Source of the DNA: Ulota crispa
Lineage: Eukaryota > Streptophyta > Bryopsida > Orthotrichales > Orthotrichaceae
Assembly: GCA_963920765.1 (NCBI GenBank)
Contig: OY987244.1
Location: 126,501-190,500, forward strand
Direction of reading: 5' to 3'
DNA length: 64,000 bases
The notes below the pieces were generated by a model. That model saw nothing but the letters and a program-made list of their open reading frames with translations. It did no database searches and was not told where the DNA came from. Each line of letters opens with the position of its first letter. Within the stretch, counting starts at the first letter, position 1. The translations under genes were made by a program, and so were the position numbers. Shown here one piece after another: positions 25,229 to 36,652 of this stretch.

Positions 25229-26766
25229 TTTATATATAAAAGAATACATCTTTTTGAGCTCCTCACTTTTATTAATTGAGAAAGTGTTGTGGTGCCACTG
25301 CTCTTGACAAGTTGTTAACTTTTGGTGAAAGGGCCCATCTAGTTGGTTACAAGAGAGTTTTGCATACGGTGTAACTTCTAGTGATCCGCATCACATTTGA
25401 TTATTAACCACCACATATGAGAGGAGATTGTGTATAAAGTGGTTTACATTTAGTCTTTTTAACAAAAGATCAACAAATGAGAGGGGTACATGCGTAAAGT
25501 AGTTTACATTGAGTCTTTTTAGCAAAGGACCAATAGGCAAGAGAATGATACATACGTAAGTTGGTTTACACTAAGCCCTTCTAGCAGATAACCAATATAG
25601 GAGAGCATAGTTACGTAAAATGGTTTACAATGAAAACACCACATTAGGTAAATTGGGAAAAACAATACATTTTGGGATTCTTGAAGGATTAAGGTGATCA
25701 CCTTAATCTGAGCTCCAACGCTTTTTTTAGTACACAAGCCCTCACCTGAGAGGAGGAATTTGCAAGGGAAAAAATCTTAGTGGCTCAAATTGAATTTGAT
25801 ACCTTCAAATCTGGTTTAAGGTAACTTTTTGGGTTTAAGTTGGAGTACAAAATGGTACCTCCATTGCAAACAAAAACTTCTCATAACTTTCATCTCATCA
25901 ATGAAAATTGAATGATTCAAAGCTCCCTAAGTATATATAAGTCTAAAGAACCTATTTCATATTTTTATTTTTTTTAAATGCAAATTTTAAAAAAGTTTTT
26001 GGGCTGCCCAATCTTGCCCGTTTTCCAAATTTTCATTTTTAACTTCTTCAATATACATCAGAATGAAGAAAAAATTAGATGCCCACATAAATCTTTAAAT
26101 TCCCCATCATCCATAAAATTTTCAAAAAATCATGCAAAGTAGTTTAGCCATAGGTACATGCCTGAATTCCCATTTATCCCCAAAAAGGGGGCTTGGTCCT
26201 TTAGGGGTTAATTGAGCAAGTCAAGCATATTTTCTTATGGTAGTTTGATTTCTAAAACTAAATCCATTAAATTAACCACCATAGAATGCAACAGTTACAC
26301 CAATTTTTTTTCTAGCACAATTTATAAAGGCAACCCTTCTCAATGGAACATTAGCTGCAATAATTCCTTCTTCATGTGCCAAAACTAGGAGAAAAGTTTC
26401 AAAAAACACATGCATGCATTGAACAAAAAGCTAATGTCCTCCTTTTATCAACCCATAACCGCCCAATCGACCATTTTTTGGTCGCTGCTCTTTTTTGTGG
26501 GCTGCTTTAAACAAAAATAAAAACATTTTTTGAAAAATAAAAAATAAGTTCATATAGAAAAGCAAGTCTACTTTCCAACCCAATTTGAATCATGTCAATC
26601 TAAGTTACACTCCATCAAGGAGAATTTTCCAAAGACAAACACTTCAATATTTGCTAGTGTTACAAAATTTACTATTTTGTAAAACTAATGATGTTCTTTC
26701 CTTCAAAAAGATCGCATTTTTGAGGTTCAGTGTAGAATGTTTATTTTTAACCAATCATACCAAATT
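25229..26766. other. Intergenic repeat-rich DNA
   Basis: Directly after H1 the sequence TTTATATATAAAAGAATAC resembles another Helitron 5' end. Positions 25688-25850 pair with 22850-23010. Positions 25866-26211 are the ~350-base module on the minus strand, with a TTAACCCCTAAAGGACCAAG end at 26211. Similar short 'gtaaagt(a/g)gtttaca' words recur near 25440, 25500 and 25560. No gene is seen. Confidence 0.5.
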
Positions 26767-27698
26767 TTAACCCCTAAAGGACTGTTGTCCCTTTGGGGGA
26801 CAGGTGGGAGTTTGGGCATGTACCTTTGGATAAGCTACTTTGTGTGATTTTTAGAAACTTTTATTTAAGGTGGGGAATTCAAAGATCTATGCGGCCATCT
26901 AATTTTTTCCTCATTCCAAAAATTATTGAAGAAGTTACACAAGAATTTCTGAAAAGTTGGGGAGGACTACCCTCCTAGGCAGCCCAAAAACTTTTTTAAA
27001 ATTTAAGTTTTTTTAAAATTAAAATTTGAAATTGGTTCTTTAGATTTTTTTTTATAGGTGATCAGCTTTGAACCATTCACTTTCAATCAATGAGATCAAA
27101 GTTATGAGGAGTTTTTGTTTGCGGGCAGTTATGGATTCTCTACTCTAAAATAAACTTTGAAGTCCTTTATTTTACTTAATTTTCATTATTTTGGAAAAAA
27201 AAATTAAACTAGAGGAAGTAGATTGTTTATCACAACATTTTGACTATTAGGATTTGCAATTTTCATTTTAATAATTAAATTCTTAACAATTAGTGATTTG
27301 ATGCATTCTCCACTTCATTTTTCTTACTGATTTTTCCCATGTGCTGTGTAATTCCAATTGATTTGAAGATTCTCCCACACATACCTAACTTGATATCCTA
27401 CATGGAAAAAAAAGTGCAACTTTGGGTAGAGCAACTTTTTTGTTATAAGAGTGGTCAAAAGCTTCTGAAAATTTGGGGCAGCATGAAAAAAAAAATTTCT
27501 TTTCACTTTAGATGTAAATATCTCACTCATCTCCATTTGGAATGACTTGATTTTTTTCTACAAGTTCCTAATCTAGTGTAGGGCAAGATCCTATGATTGG
27601 ATTTCCCAAATTAAAAATAAATAAATAAACTAACCCCCCAAAAGTAACAGTTTTGAGTGATTTTCATTGAAAAAATGGCTCACTCCTTTAGGGGTTAA
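26767..27698. mobile_element. TTAA-flanked element, 932 bases, perfect 15-base inverted termini
   Basis: It begins TTAACCCCTAAAGGA and ends with its exact reverse complement at 27698. The first ~350 bases are the module shared with 2316-2668, 25866-26211 and 29087-29420. The remainder is AT-rich and unrelated to the other copies. No coding frame is found. Confidence 0.75.
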
Positions 27699-28497
27699 AT
27701 TCTATGAATAGAATTTGTAATTTTGATAAATATTAAATGATAAATGCTTCTAAATTCATTAAATAAGAGTCCAAAACTTTTTTTAAATGTTTGACAGCAT
27801 GGGTAATTACTGAACATCATGATTCTTGTTTTCTTTTCTAAAACAAACTTCATTGAAGTTACAAAGTATCATTTTATAATGCATTTGTGTTTTGCCCTTA
27901 CCCCCTTAGGCGATTAGGGTTAAAAACAGCATGGCTCAATAGTTATTTGGTCTCCACCATCCATCGCACATGCTTTATAATCCACCTTTAGCTAGATTAT
28001 TACCAATATTATTATAAACAACTCGTTTTCTATAATACTAGGGCAAACTTTGGATAAATCAGGATTTCTATTTACATATTAAAATTTTATGGTATGTTGA
28101 TTCAGAATACAGAAACAGTTAGATGTAACAGGTTGGTTTTGAAAGAATTTTGTTAAACAAACATTGAAAGGGGAGTCTTGAAACAATTGATAATGAGGTG
28201 GGAACTCATTTTGGAGGGTACTCTATAACAGTTAAGTTAATGAATGGTCAAGTAAATATGACAATATACAACAGCAACAACATTCCCATTTAGATTTATT
28301 GTACGATTTCCAGAGCTTGTAAATAGAACGTTACAAAATTATTTCTTGTTCACACAATATCCAAATAAGGAAGCATAGCTTGAGCCTTGTTGATGCCTAG
28401 AGATCCTTCTCAAACGGGGACAAAACACACATGCATGCAAACATAATTCACACAAGAGGAGAAGAGAAATCATTAGTCGTAAGACACCAACAAACAC
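27699..28497. other. AT-rich spacer, nothing recognised
   Basis: No gene, repeat pair or structured element is apparent apart from a single CCCCTTAGGCG-type word near 27900 that lacks the TTAA flank. Confidence 0.4.
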
Positions 28498-28815
28498 TAA
28501 GGTAGGAACGTCCATAAGCGTTAGTGTCTTCATAATTATCACCTCTAACATCTTGGGAAATGTGTAGAAATGAATAGATGTAATTATAAGGATGTACAAC
28601 ATGTGAACATGGAACCTTACTGTTGGTTATGGGTACAATGGCAGTTTGCTCTTTAAAAATTCATAACTTGTTCTCACAATATCCAAATAATACATTCAAA
28701 GGTACAAACTCATTATTTCTTTGTTCCGAATAGGATCCTATAATTTGCTAGCTATTTATTAATACTCATTATGTTCAAAACCCTTAAATTGACACTTATG
28801 GGTGCTCCTACCTTA
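28498..28815. mobile_element. AGGTAGG-family MITE, copy A
   Basis: The left end is TAAGGTAGGAACGTCCATAA. The right end, in reverse complement, is TAAGGTAGGAGCACCCATAA. TA flanks both ends. The interior is shared with 33808-34125 and 36296-36602 (for example the GATGTAAT and GAACATG region). Length is ~318 bases and it is non-coding. Confidence 0.75.
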
Positions 28816-28860
28816 TACTAAGCTTACCTCACATGCCTAAGAGGCCAAGACTAAGTTAAG

Positions 28861-29090
28861 TTAACCCCTGAAGGGCCCAAAACAACCTTTGCAGCCATAT
28901 GTATGACCGTATATACAGACGTATTTGAGCTGTTGTGGGGGTTTTTCAATTATTTATGCACCAACCATCACATAACCTTTCAATATGTATGGTTGTAACA
29001 CTTAATTTCTAGCTAATTCAAACTTCTGAATATTGGTTGCAACCGTATTTGGTACCGTAGCTCTAAAGCCCAAGGGCGCTTCAGGGTTAA
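28861..29090. mobile_element. TTAA-flanked MITE, 230 bases
   Basis: The left end is TTAACCCCTGAAGGGCCCA. The right end in reverse complement is TTAACCCTGAAGCGCCC. Its right TTAA (29087-29090) is also the left TTAA of the next element, so two elements abut through one target site. It is non-coding. Confidence 0.65.
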
Positions 29091-29540
29091 CTCCTAAAAG
29101 ACCACTTGTCCCTATGGAAGACAAATGGGATTTTGGGCATGTACTTATGGCTAAACTATTTTGTGTAATTTTTTGAAACTTTTATGGAAGATGGGGAATT
29201 CAAAGATCTATGTGGGCATCTAATTTTTACCTCATTCCAGCATTTATTAAAGAAGTTAAAAATTTATTCATGAATTTTTTTTGTTCTACAACCAGCCCAA
29301 AAACTTCTTTAAAATTTGCATTCTTTTAAAACAAAAATTTGAGGTTAGTTCTTTAGACTTACGTATAAGTGGGAAGCCTTGCATTGTTCAATTCTAATGG
29401 ATGCGATGAAAGTTATGAGAAGTTCTAGTTTGCGGGTAAGTGTGGAAAATCTCAAAACTATGCCTACACGCAAACTAAAACTTCTCATAACTTTTATCTC
29501 ATCAAATCAAATTGAATGATTCAAAGCTTCCTATAATTCA
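29087..29540. mobile_element. Foldback-like TTAA element with inverted inner arms
   Basis: It starts TTAACTCCTAAAAGACCACT and carries the ~350-base module to ~29420. After ~40 bases the end of the module returns inverted at ~29464-29540 (CTTCTCATAACTTT against AAAGTTATGAGAAG). This looks like a long-armed foldback whose second arm is truncated. No far TTAA terminus is visible. Confidence 0.5.
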
Positions 29541-29577
29541 TAGTTAAAGAATTGTAAGGTAGTGCACATTTAGATTA

Positions 29578-30010
29578 GGGGAAATTACAAGTAGGGGCAT
29601 GAAAACATAAAATATTACAAATAAAAGTGCAGTATCAACATAATTACAATTGAATGCACAATTTCAAAAAAAATCAAATTTTTTGAAACTTTAATTTGGT
29701 TTGAACATCAATTGATTTAGATATGATACATCAAATGTTAACAAACTTTCAAAAAAACTAAAAGTCTACAAAAATTGCCATTTCCTATACTAAAATTTCT
29801 TCATTAACGCTTCATTTGGAGAGATCTTTAAGTTTTTGGATGTTAGCTAACATTCAATGTGATGTGTCTAAGTTAACCAATGTCCAAATCAAAAAAAAAC
29901 TTACAATAATTTACAATTTTTTTACAAGATGCCCTTATTTGTGATCATTTGGAAACTGCTCCCCTATGTGCAATAATTTACATTTTGATGCCCCTATTTG
30001 TAATTTCCCC
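29578..30010. mobile_element. MITE with GGGGAAATTACAA termini, 433 bases
   Basis: The left terminus GGGGAAATTACAAGTAGGGG is matched in reverse complement by the right terminus GGGGAAATTACAAATAGGGG. There is one mismatch in ~23 bases. It lies immediately outside the left inverted arm. At the mirrored place in the right arm (62686 onward) the element is absent, while ~18 bases of the far flank (ATGTGCACTACCTTACAA) are present. The target duplication is unclear. It is non-coding. Confidence 0.8.
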
Positions 30011-31396
30011 TTTAAGTCAAGTATAGAAAAACCTTAGAATGATTGGCCAATTATACTTGACAATAGCCAACTTAGTGTCCATTGTTCACAAGCACCTCCT
30101 AAAGCTTTTATAAAACCTTAGATTTATAGCTACAAGGTTACAAAGATCATTTGTTCTTTTATTCTAATTTATATTGCTTTTTTTTTTGCCAATAATTGAA
30201 TTGAAGATCTTGTATTTTGTGGAAAATCTTTTGCTATCTACATTAGCCCCTTTCAAGTTGGAAACAAGCTTTTGGTTTGTTAGCAAAGAAATTAAACCAA
30301 ATTTTCAAATGTTTTTCATTAATAATTGGAGTGAAAATGCAAGAGGAGGTATTTGTTAAATATGATTGATTAGTTTTCAATAAAAGGTGGCATTACCTCT
30401 CTCAAATGAAGTCTTTCACATTGTAATTCAAATGAACAACTGGTCTTGTTTGGTTGACCCTCCTCTTTGGCCCACTATGCTTTAGTCTTGCATTACCACT
30501 TGGCATAGATGGACCAAGGGGCAATTTACACTATGTACCATGAATGAGTTCCACCTCAATACCAAAAATCCTATATTTATTTGGACTATAAAGATTGAGA
30601 AGGAACACAAAAGTAAATCTTGCATATTTGATGCAAAATTATTGGTGGATTTGGACACAAAGTTGGGCTTAATAAATTGCCCAACTAAACTCTTGTACAA
30701 AGTTCCACTCTCTTGGTGCCAAAATTTTCAAAAAGTATAGCAACATAGGCATATTTTAAGTTCACATGGAAATGGAACTTAAAATATAGTACAAATTAAC
30801 AACTCCCAATTTTCAATTAAACCAATCAAATTTGGAGGTTTTAATGGAATTGGGATGTGAGAGTGAGACACACCTTGAAGAACACCTAAATTTGAACATT
30901 CTCAGTTCAAATTGGGCAATTGGAGTCTCGGTCTTGCGTATTTGTCCTTCATCTTTGTCCGGACTGTTGTGTAGAAAAGCCCATCAAAGCTACAAATTGA
31001 GCCGTTCATTGCAGAGTCGCACATGTGCAAACTAGAGTTTGCAGGCAACAAACCACAAGTGGAGATGCCCACGGATGTAAGTACGTTAGACTGAAATATC
31101 GGGGCCTCGGGGAGGGGTGGGAGTGTGGAGCAGGGTTAATTTTCTAACGAATGAGTGCTACAGTGTCGCGTCCACATTGAAAAATATTGGGAGGAAACAA
31201 AAACCATTCGGGAAATCTGTCAAAGGTGACGAGTTTTTGCCAGAAAACTAAACCCTGATGTGGAGAGGGGACGCTTGGGGCCAAACGGGAAGGCCCAGCC
31301 ACCCGTCGTTCGACGGATGAAAGGAAGGGCGCAATGCCGCAGCCCCTGAGACTATCCGTCCAGCAGCGGCTGCCGTTGGTGAACGCCAGCTCGCAG

Positions 31397-31431
31397 CCAA
31401 TGAGCGCGCATCTTATCACGGCGCGGCCAAT
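31397..31431 (+). promoter_or_regulatory. psaD promoter elements: two CCAAT boxes around an I-box
   Basis: CCAAT at 31397-31401 and 31427-31431 are 30 bases apart and flank CTTATC at 31412-31417, the reverse complement of the light-regulatory I-box GATAAG. They lie ~200-230 bases upstream of the psaD ATG in a GC-rich stretch. CCAAT and I-box elements are known in light-regulated plant promoters. The assignment is by position and motif only. Confidence 0.5.
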
Positions 31432-31535
31432 GGGCGGGCGGCGTTGCAGACGCGCGCTTGGGCTCGCAATCTGGGGAAGGGCCAAAGCAAAGCTACGTGC
31501 ACCGTGTGCCGCGCACACTCTCGGCGCAGTCCCGT

Positions 31536-31585
31536 CGCCTCCTTCGCTTGCTGCACGCATCGCCTCCTTCGCTTGCTGCACGCAC
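31536..31585 (+). repeat. Two-copy 25-base tandem repeat upstream of psaD
   Basis: The unit CGCCTCCTTCGCTTGCTGCA plus five bases occurs twice back to back (31536-31560, 31561-31585) with one difference at the last base. It probably lies in the 5' UTR, 45 bases before the ATG. It is mirrored at 61116-61165. Confidence 0.85.
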
Positions 31586-31629
31586 CCCCGCCTTGCTCCC
31601 CTCGCCTCCTCAGCACCCTCCCTCCCGAC

Positions 31630-32456
31630 ATGGCCTCCCTCGCCGCCGCTACGGCCTCGGCCTCCGTCGCCCTCGCTGGGCCTTCCTGCGCTGTCTCCGC
31701 CCCCGGCCGCACCAGCGCCCACCTTCGCCTCTCTGGCCTCCACGGCCTGCGCCTCACTGCCGTGTGCCCCAATGGCGCCCGTGTTGTCATGGCCGAGGCC
31801 ACCGCCACCGAGACCGAGGCTCCCAAGGGCTTCACTCCCCCCACCTTGAATGCCGACACGCCTGCGCCCATCTTCGGTGGCAGCACCGGTGGGCTTCTCC
31901 GCAAGGCCCAGGTCGAGGAGTTTTATGTCATCACCTGGGAGTCGCCCAAGGAGCAGATCTTCGAAATGCCCACTGGTTCGTCTCCCCCCTTGCTCTCCTG
32001 CTCCATGCATTTCTGAATGTTCAGTACAGTACAGTACACTATCTGTTCGCGATTCGATTACACTGAATGATCACATAACTAATTAGTCACCGGAAGCTAG
32101 ACGTTGGATCTTAGTCATGGCTACTTAGGGTTTCTGGAGTTGTAATGGACTAGCGAATTCTTTTCTGTTCAGGTGGAGCTGCGATCATGAGGTCCGGGCC
32201 GAACCTCTTGAAGCTGTCCAGGAAGGAGCAGTGCTTGGCGTTGGGCGCCAAGTTGAGGACGAAGTTCAAAATCCAGTACCAGTTTTACCGCGTCTTCCCC
32301 AACGGGGAGGTCCAGTATCTCCACCCGAAGGACGGCGTGTACCCGGAGAAGGTGAACGCCGGCAGGACAGCCGTGGGAGTCAACAACAGGACTATCGGCA
32401 AGAACGCCAACCCCGCTGAGATCAAGTTCGGGGGCAAGCCTGCCTATGATTTGTAG
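31630..32456 (+). CDS. PSAD: Photosystem I reaction centre subunit II (PsaD), copy 1, 2 exons
   Basis: PsaD is a stromal-face photosystem I subunit that docks ferredoxin. Exon 1 (31630-31975) ends ACT-G at a GTTCGT donor and exon 2 (32173-32456) follows a TTCAG acceptor. The 197-base intron interrupts EMPTGGAAIMR. The product is 209 residues. Residues ~1-54 are an Ala/Ser-rich chloroplast transit peptide, followed by [42 protein letters not shown]-type sequence in place of the usual basic loop, and the C-terminal [28 protein letters not shown] is the canonical core. Coding GC is very high against AT-rich flanks. The start is the ATG preceding [11 protein letters not shown] base-identical copy lies at 60245-61071. 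Confidence 0.97.
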
Positions 32457-33230
32457 ACATCACTTTCTCCTATAATTTGTATATCAGACTCATAAATCAT
32501 GTTTTGTAATCATCTTCTTACTCTCCGATTCCCTCCAATTCTAAGCGCCTTCAATTCGTGGCTTCTTGTGCATGATCCTAATTACAGCGTCTGTCGTGAT
32601 ATTTATCGTGTGTGATGTTGAGAGCACTTGAGCTAGAGCTGTTATGGACATTTGTTTAATCATCTAAAATTCTGTGTGTTGGAAATCTATGTATCTGTAG
32701 CCTTCTGCGTTCGTAGGTTTATAACTTGTTATGCATAATGTTGATATCAGTGTACTTCAGCTGCGTTGAGAGACGCATATGAAACACCAAGAATTTGAAC
32801 CCCTGTTCACTAAGAGGATTCCTCAAGTGGATGAAAACAAGTTTGGCGATGCGTACCTGTCGGAAGGTGTACCGCATTGATTCCCATGGATGCTTGAATA
32901 GGGGAGTGAGATAGTCAATGGTGTGAAAACACATCTCTTTTACCTCTTTTCTCTTCCTACGTGCCGATGAAATATTTTAGGGGTTGGCAGGGGTAACCTT
33001 CTGGTCTTTTATCTATCAATTTGCACCATGAAGTGAGTAAACTCTGAAGCTGATTAAAGTGATGTTGGTTAAAAGGAATGTAGCACATCCATATGGTGAA
33101 TCATCAGTGGCTGAACTACCAAGCTTATTCAGAATTTACTTCATGAACTGGAATATTTCTTGGTTGGACGTAAGCAGTTTAATATCGGCTATCTTCATTG
33201 GCATTAATGGGTGGAATTATCGAATTTGTC
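32457..33230. other. psaD 3' UTR and spacer
   Basis: The first ~250 bases are probably the 3' UTR. A minus-strand 71-codon ATG frame at 32719-32934 has no recognisable domain and is not called. The rest is featureless. Confidence 0.4.
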
Positions 33231-33595
33231 TTAACCCCTAACCGTCCATGAGGACGAAAATGGTCCTTTTAATGCCGAAAACACACGCTGAGGGTGGAAG
33301 GGTGGAAAAAGATTTTTTTTTCAATTTTTTTTCTTGAAAGTGGTCAGAGATGTGCCACATCACTGAATGTCAAAAATAGCTTCTTTCAATGTCTCCATAT
33401 TTTTTAAAACACCAATTTGTGAAGAGATGTACAAAGTCCTTACTGTCTTTTTTGTGAGGGCAGGATACACTATTGACTTTTCTTTCTTTTGAGGAGAATA
33501 TTATCTCTCTTGGACACATGCCACATGTTGTTCATTGCCCATGCACATTGCACTCTCTTGGGTTTGAGCCATAGGGTCAATCCTTTAAGGGTTAA
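33231..33595. mobile_element. TTAA-flanked MITE, 365 bases
   Basis: The left end is TTAACCCCTAACCGTCC. The right end in reverse complement is TTAACCCTTAAAGGATTG. The first 12 bases match at 10 or 11 positions and similarity then fades. It is non-coding and mirrored at 59106-59470. Confidence 0.55.
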
Positions 33596-33807
33596 AGTGT
33601 TATTAGGTTGGTATTATTTGAATGAAAGTCTATGCACGTGAATTTGTTCTTTAAATTTGTTCTTTGAGTTAATTAATTTTTTCCACACTGCATGCACGTT
33701 AGGGTGCGTCGGTTGAATGACTTGATGTGAACTAATTCCGTAACTTTCCGCTCATTTCAAACGTGGTTCTTCTAGTTACACAAGTTCCGAGTTTCCAAGA
33801 GTTGATG

Positions 33808-34125
33808 TAAGGTAGGAGCACCCATAAGCGTCAGTGTCCCCATAACCGTCACTTCTCAAATCTTGGAAAATATGTGGAAGTGAATAGATGTAATGACAAG
33901 AATGCACAACATGTGAACATGAATTCTTGAAAGTGGTTATGGGTGCAATGGCAATTTGCTCTTTAAAAATTCATAACTTATTCTCACAATATCCAAATAA
34001 TACATTTGAAAGTGCAAACCTAATTTTTTTCTATTCCTGATAGGATCCTATAATTAGCTAGTTGTTTATTAATAGTCTTCATGTTCAAAACCCTTAGTTT
34101 GACATTTATGGGTGCTCCTACCTTA
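33808..34125. mobile_element. AGGTAGG-family MITE, copy B
   Basis: TA-flanked termini AAGGTAGGAGCACCCATAA (left) and its near-exact inverse (right). The interior is closely related to copies A and C. Its mirror is 58576-58893. Confidence 0.75.
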
Positions 34126-34202
34126 GTGCTAGACTCCTCACACTACCACGAGTGAATTTTGTTGTGTTACAGTGAAAGTGTGGCATGTATACTTGCATGT
34201 TT

Positions 34203-34971
34203 TTAACCACCAAAGAGCCCAATATGGCCAAAGGGGGTGCTTGGAGGTGTGAAAATATACAAAAGAGGTATATTTAGCCCAAATTTTGGTGTGCCACTCA
34301 AGTCCAAATGGAGTTGTTAGTTCAAGAAAAATTTCTGATCAGCTTGTTGTTCCTTGAAGTGCCTCTTTTGCTCTAGATTCTACACGGAATATGGAAAATA
34401 TTCTATTTTTTCAACAATTAGGAGAAGAATGTCTTTGGGCAAACAAAGGGAGCTACTTAGAGAGCAGATGGGATGGGTGCTCTTGTGTCTCGTATTATAC
34501 AAGGGAGAAGTTTGGTGATGTGTCACTTTTTTTTTTCTTGATTTGAGCAAGGTTTTTATAGCTCTAAAGTAAGGAGCTAGTGGAATCTAGCTACTTTGAG
34601 TGACCATATCTTTTGGAGTTTTTTTCCATTTGTGGAGTTTTTTGTTCCATCAAGTATAGCAAGATACAATCTCATGGGATCAGCCATTAGGTAAATCTTT
34701 TTTTTGAGAAAATATTACATGAAAGTCCAGAATCCGTATTTTGAATTGTTGCACATATTGGAAAACATGAGATTCTCAACGGTGGGGAGTTTGCAGATTT
34801 ACTTGGATTTGAAATCAAATTGGTTTAAAACATTTGATTTATAGTTGGATATAGACTAACCGGTTTGGATTATGTGATTACTTGTTCAACTTTCCAAAAA
34901 ATCAAGGAATGTGTTGAAGATTTCATGTTGGAGGTATGTTGAATTTTCTTAGGAAGACGCTTAGGGGTTAA
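34203..34971. mobile_element. TTAA-flanked element, 769 bases, second copy of the 16536 element
   Basis: The left end is TTAACCACCAAAGAGCCC and the right end reads inward TTAACCCCTAAGCGTCTTCC. The whole element is the inverse of 16536-17298, with moderate divergence. Its mirror is 57730-58498. It has no coding capacity. Confidence 0.7.
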
Positions 34972-36295
34972 TAACCCTTTAGTGGCTAAGTAACCATATT
35001 TTTGTTGCAAAGAGTGATTATCGGCTTACAAAATAAAATTGTTTAATAATTTGGAATTCGGTCTTGAAGAATACATGTGATCACAAGAATCTTGCATTCA
35101 ATTGAGAAGACAACCATGGAATTGGGTTTGTGAATTGACAAATACTGGTGTATATACATATTTGTCTCAAAAATACAAATACATTCTTTGGTTAACCCTT
35201 AAGCATCTGTTGGGTCATCGTGATCTGCCCAACTATAGCTTCAATAATGTTTTTGCACATGGGGCACCAATAACATTGCTTCAAAAAGTTGCAAAAGTCA
35301 AAAGTGCTTGTTGATCCCATGAAAATTGCAATAAGGACAGCTTGGGACCTAACACCGTGATTCTGAATTTTCTCACAACTTGGGGTATTTAAAAATATGG
35401 ATGTATTTGATGAATACTTTTTTTACCTTCCATGATGCACTATGCGTTTATGATCACTTCTGGAAAAAATTCAGATGAAAAACAATTTCTATCTGGACTA
35501 CAGAAACTTTTTTCAGACTGAAAGGACGAAAAACATCCTCCTTCATGTTTAGGGGTGGCTGCTCAGTACATCATTGGCTTGGGTGCCCTTATTGGAAAAT
35601 AAATCAAAGCACAGAAAATTCCTTGAAAGTTACTTAAGTGTATCCTTTTCGTCATAACTTCTATAAAAATCACATATTTACTCACAAAAGTTTGCTTTAT
35701 GTTGGATCCAATAACTCATAATCTTTGGGCTGAATACTATATACCGGCTTTTAAATTTTGTTTTTTCATTGGTTGCGCAACATGCATCCAACTATGCAAG
35801 CACGGAAGGGAAGAGAAATTTGGACAAAAATGGATAAAATCAATGACTTGTCCACGTCATCCATAAAATATACTAATTAGCTTTCATCCAAATTTTGGCT
35901 AACGTTGAGTTTGCTTGGGAGGGACCTGGCAATTTCATCCATCCTTCACATGATTTATCTGGTGTAACGGTAGCCAATCCAAGCCAATCCTAAAGTGAGG
36001 TAAGATTTACGCAAAAATTTGCTAGGAATTTTAAGGCTGCTATATACAATGGAAATACATTTCTTGGTCTACCTGTCTAGCTTTGCTTTCCTTTCTTTAA
36101 AAACTTTAGAAAATCTTTCATATCCAAGAATTTGAAAGAGAATATAGGAAGGATTGGATCAATGCCACATTTTCCGTGGTGTAAATATTTGCATTGCTGC
36201 GGTAAAAATATTGCTTCATAAATAACAAGTAGCTATAGCCTCTGTCGAAACTTCTGCATGCAGATTTGTAGCCTATAATGGCTCTTAAGGTAGTA
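34972..36295. other. Spacer with one diverged repeat
   Basis: Positions 35192-35560 are an inverted, diverged relative of 4240-4590, beginning TTAACCCTTAAGCATC. Its far end reads CATGTTTAGGGGTGG without TTAA. No gene is seen. Confidence 0.45.
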
Positions 36296-36602
36296 ACACT
36301 CATAAGCGTTACTGTTCACATAACAGTCACCTCTGAAATCTTGGAAAATTTGTGGAGATGAATAGATGTAATTACAAGGATGTACAACATGTGAGCATGA
36401 GATCTTGAAAGTGGTTGTGGGTGCAATGGCAATTTGCTCTTTAAAAATTCACAACTTATTCTCATAGTATCTAAATAATACATTTGAAAGTGCAAACTCA
36501 ATTTTTTTTGGTCCTAATAGGATCCTATAATTTGCTAGCTGCTTATTGATACTCATCATGTTGAAAACCCTTAGTTTGAGGCTTATGGGTGCTCCTACCT
36601 TA
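36296..36602. mobile_element. AGGTAGG-family MITE, copy C
   Basis: TA-flanked. The left end AAGGTAGTAACACTCATAA is slightly decayed and the right end is intact (inverse of AAGGTAGGAGCACCCATAA). The interior matches copies A and B. Its mirror is 56099-56405. Confidence 0.72.
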
Positions 36603-36652
36603 CCTACTTTCATTCCTCTTCAATAAAATTAATGATATCAAATTTCTACACG

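Noticed and set aside
31144..32010. 288-codon minus-strand frame opposite psaD, with its mirror at 60691-61557
   Set aside because: It is a shadow of the GC-rich psaD exon. The plus-strand frame is the conserved photosystem protein.
32719..32934. 71-codon ATG frame in the psaD 3' flank
   Set aside because: Its composition is protein-like, but no domain, splice partner or second independent copy supports it. The mirror copy is identical DNA and adds no evidence.
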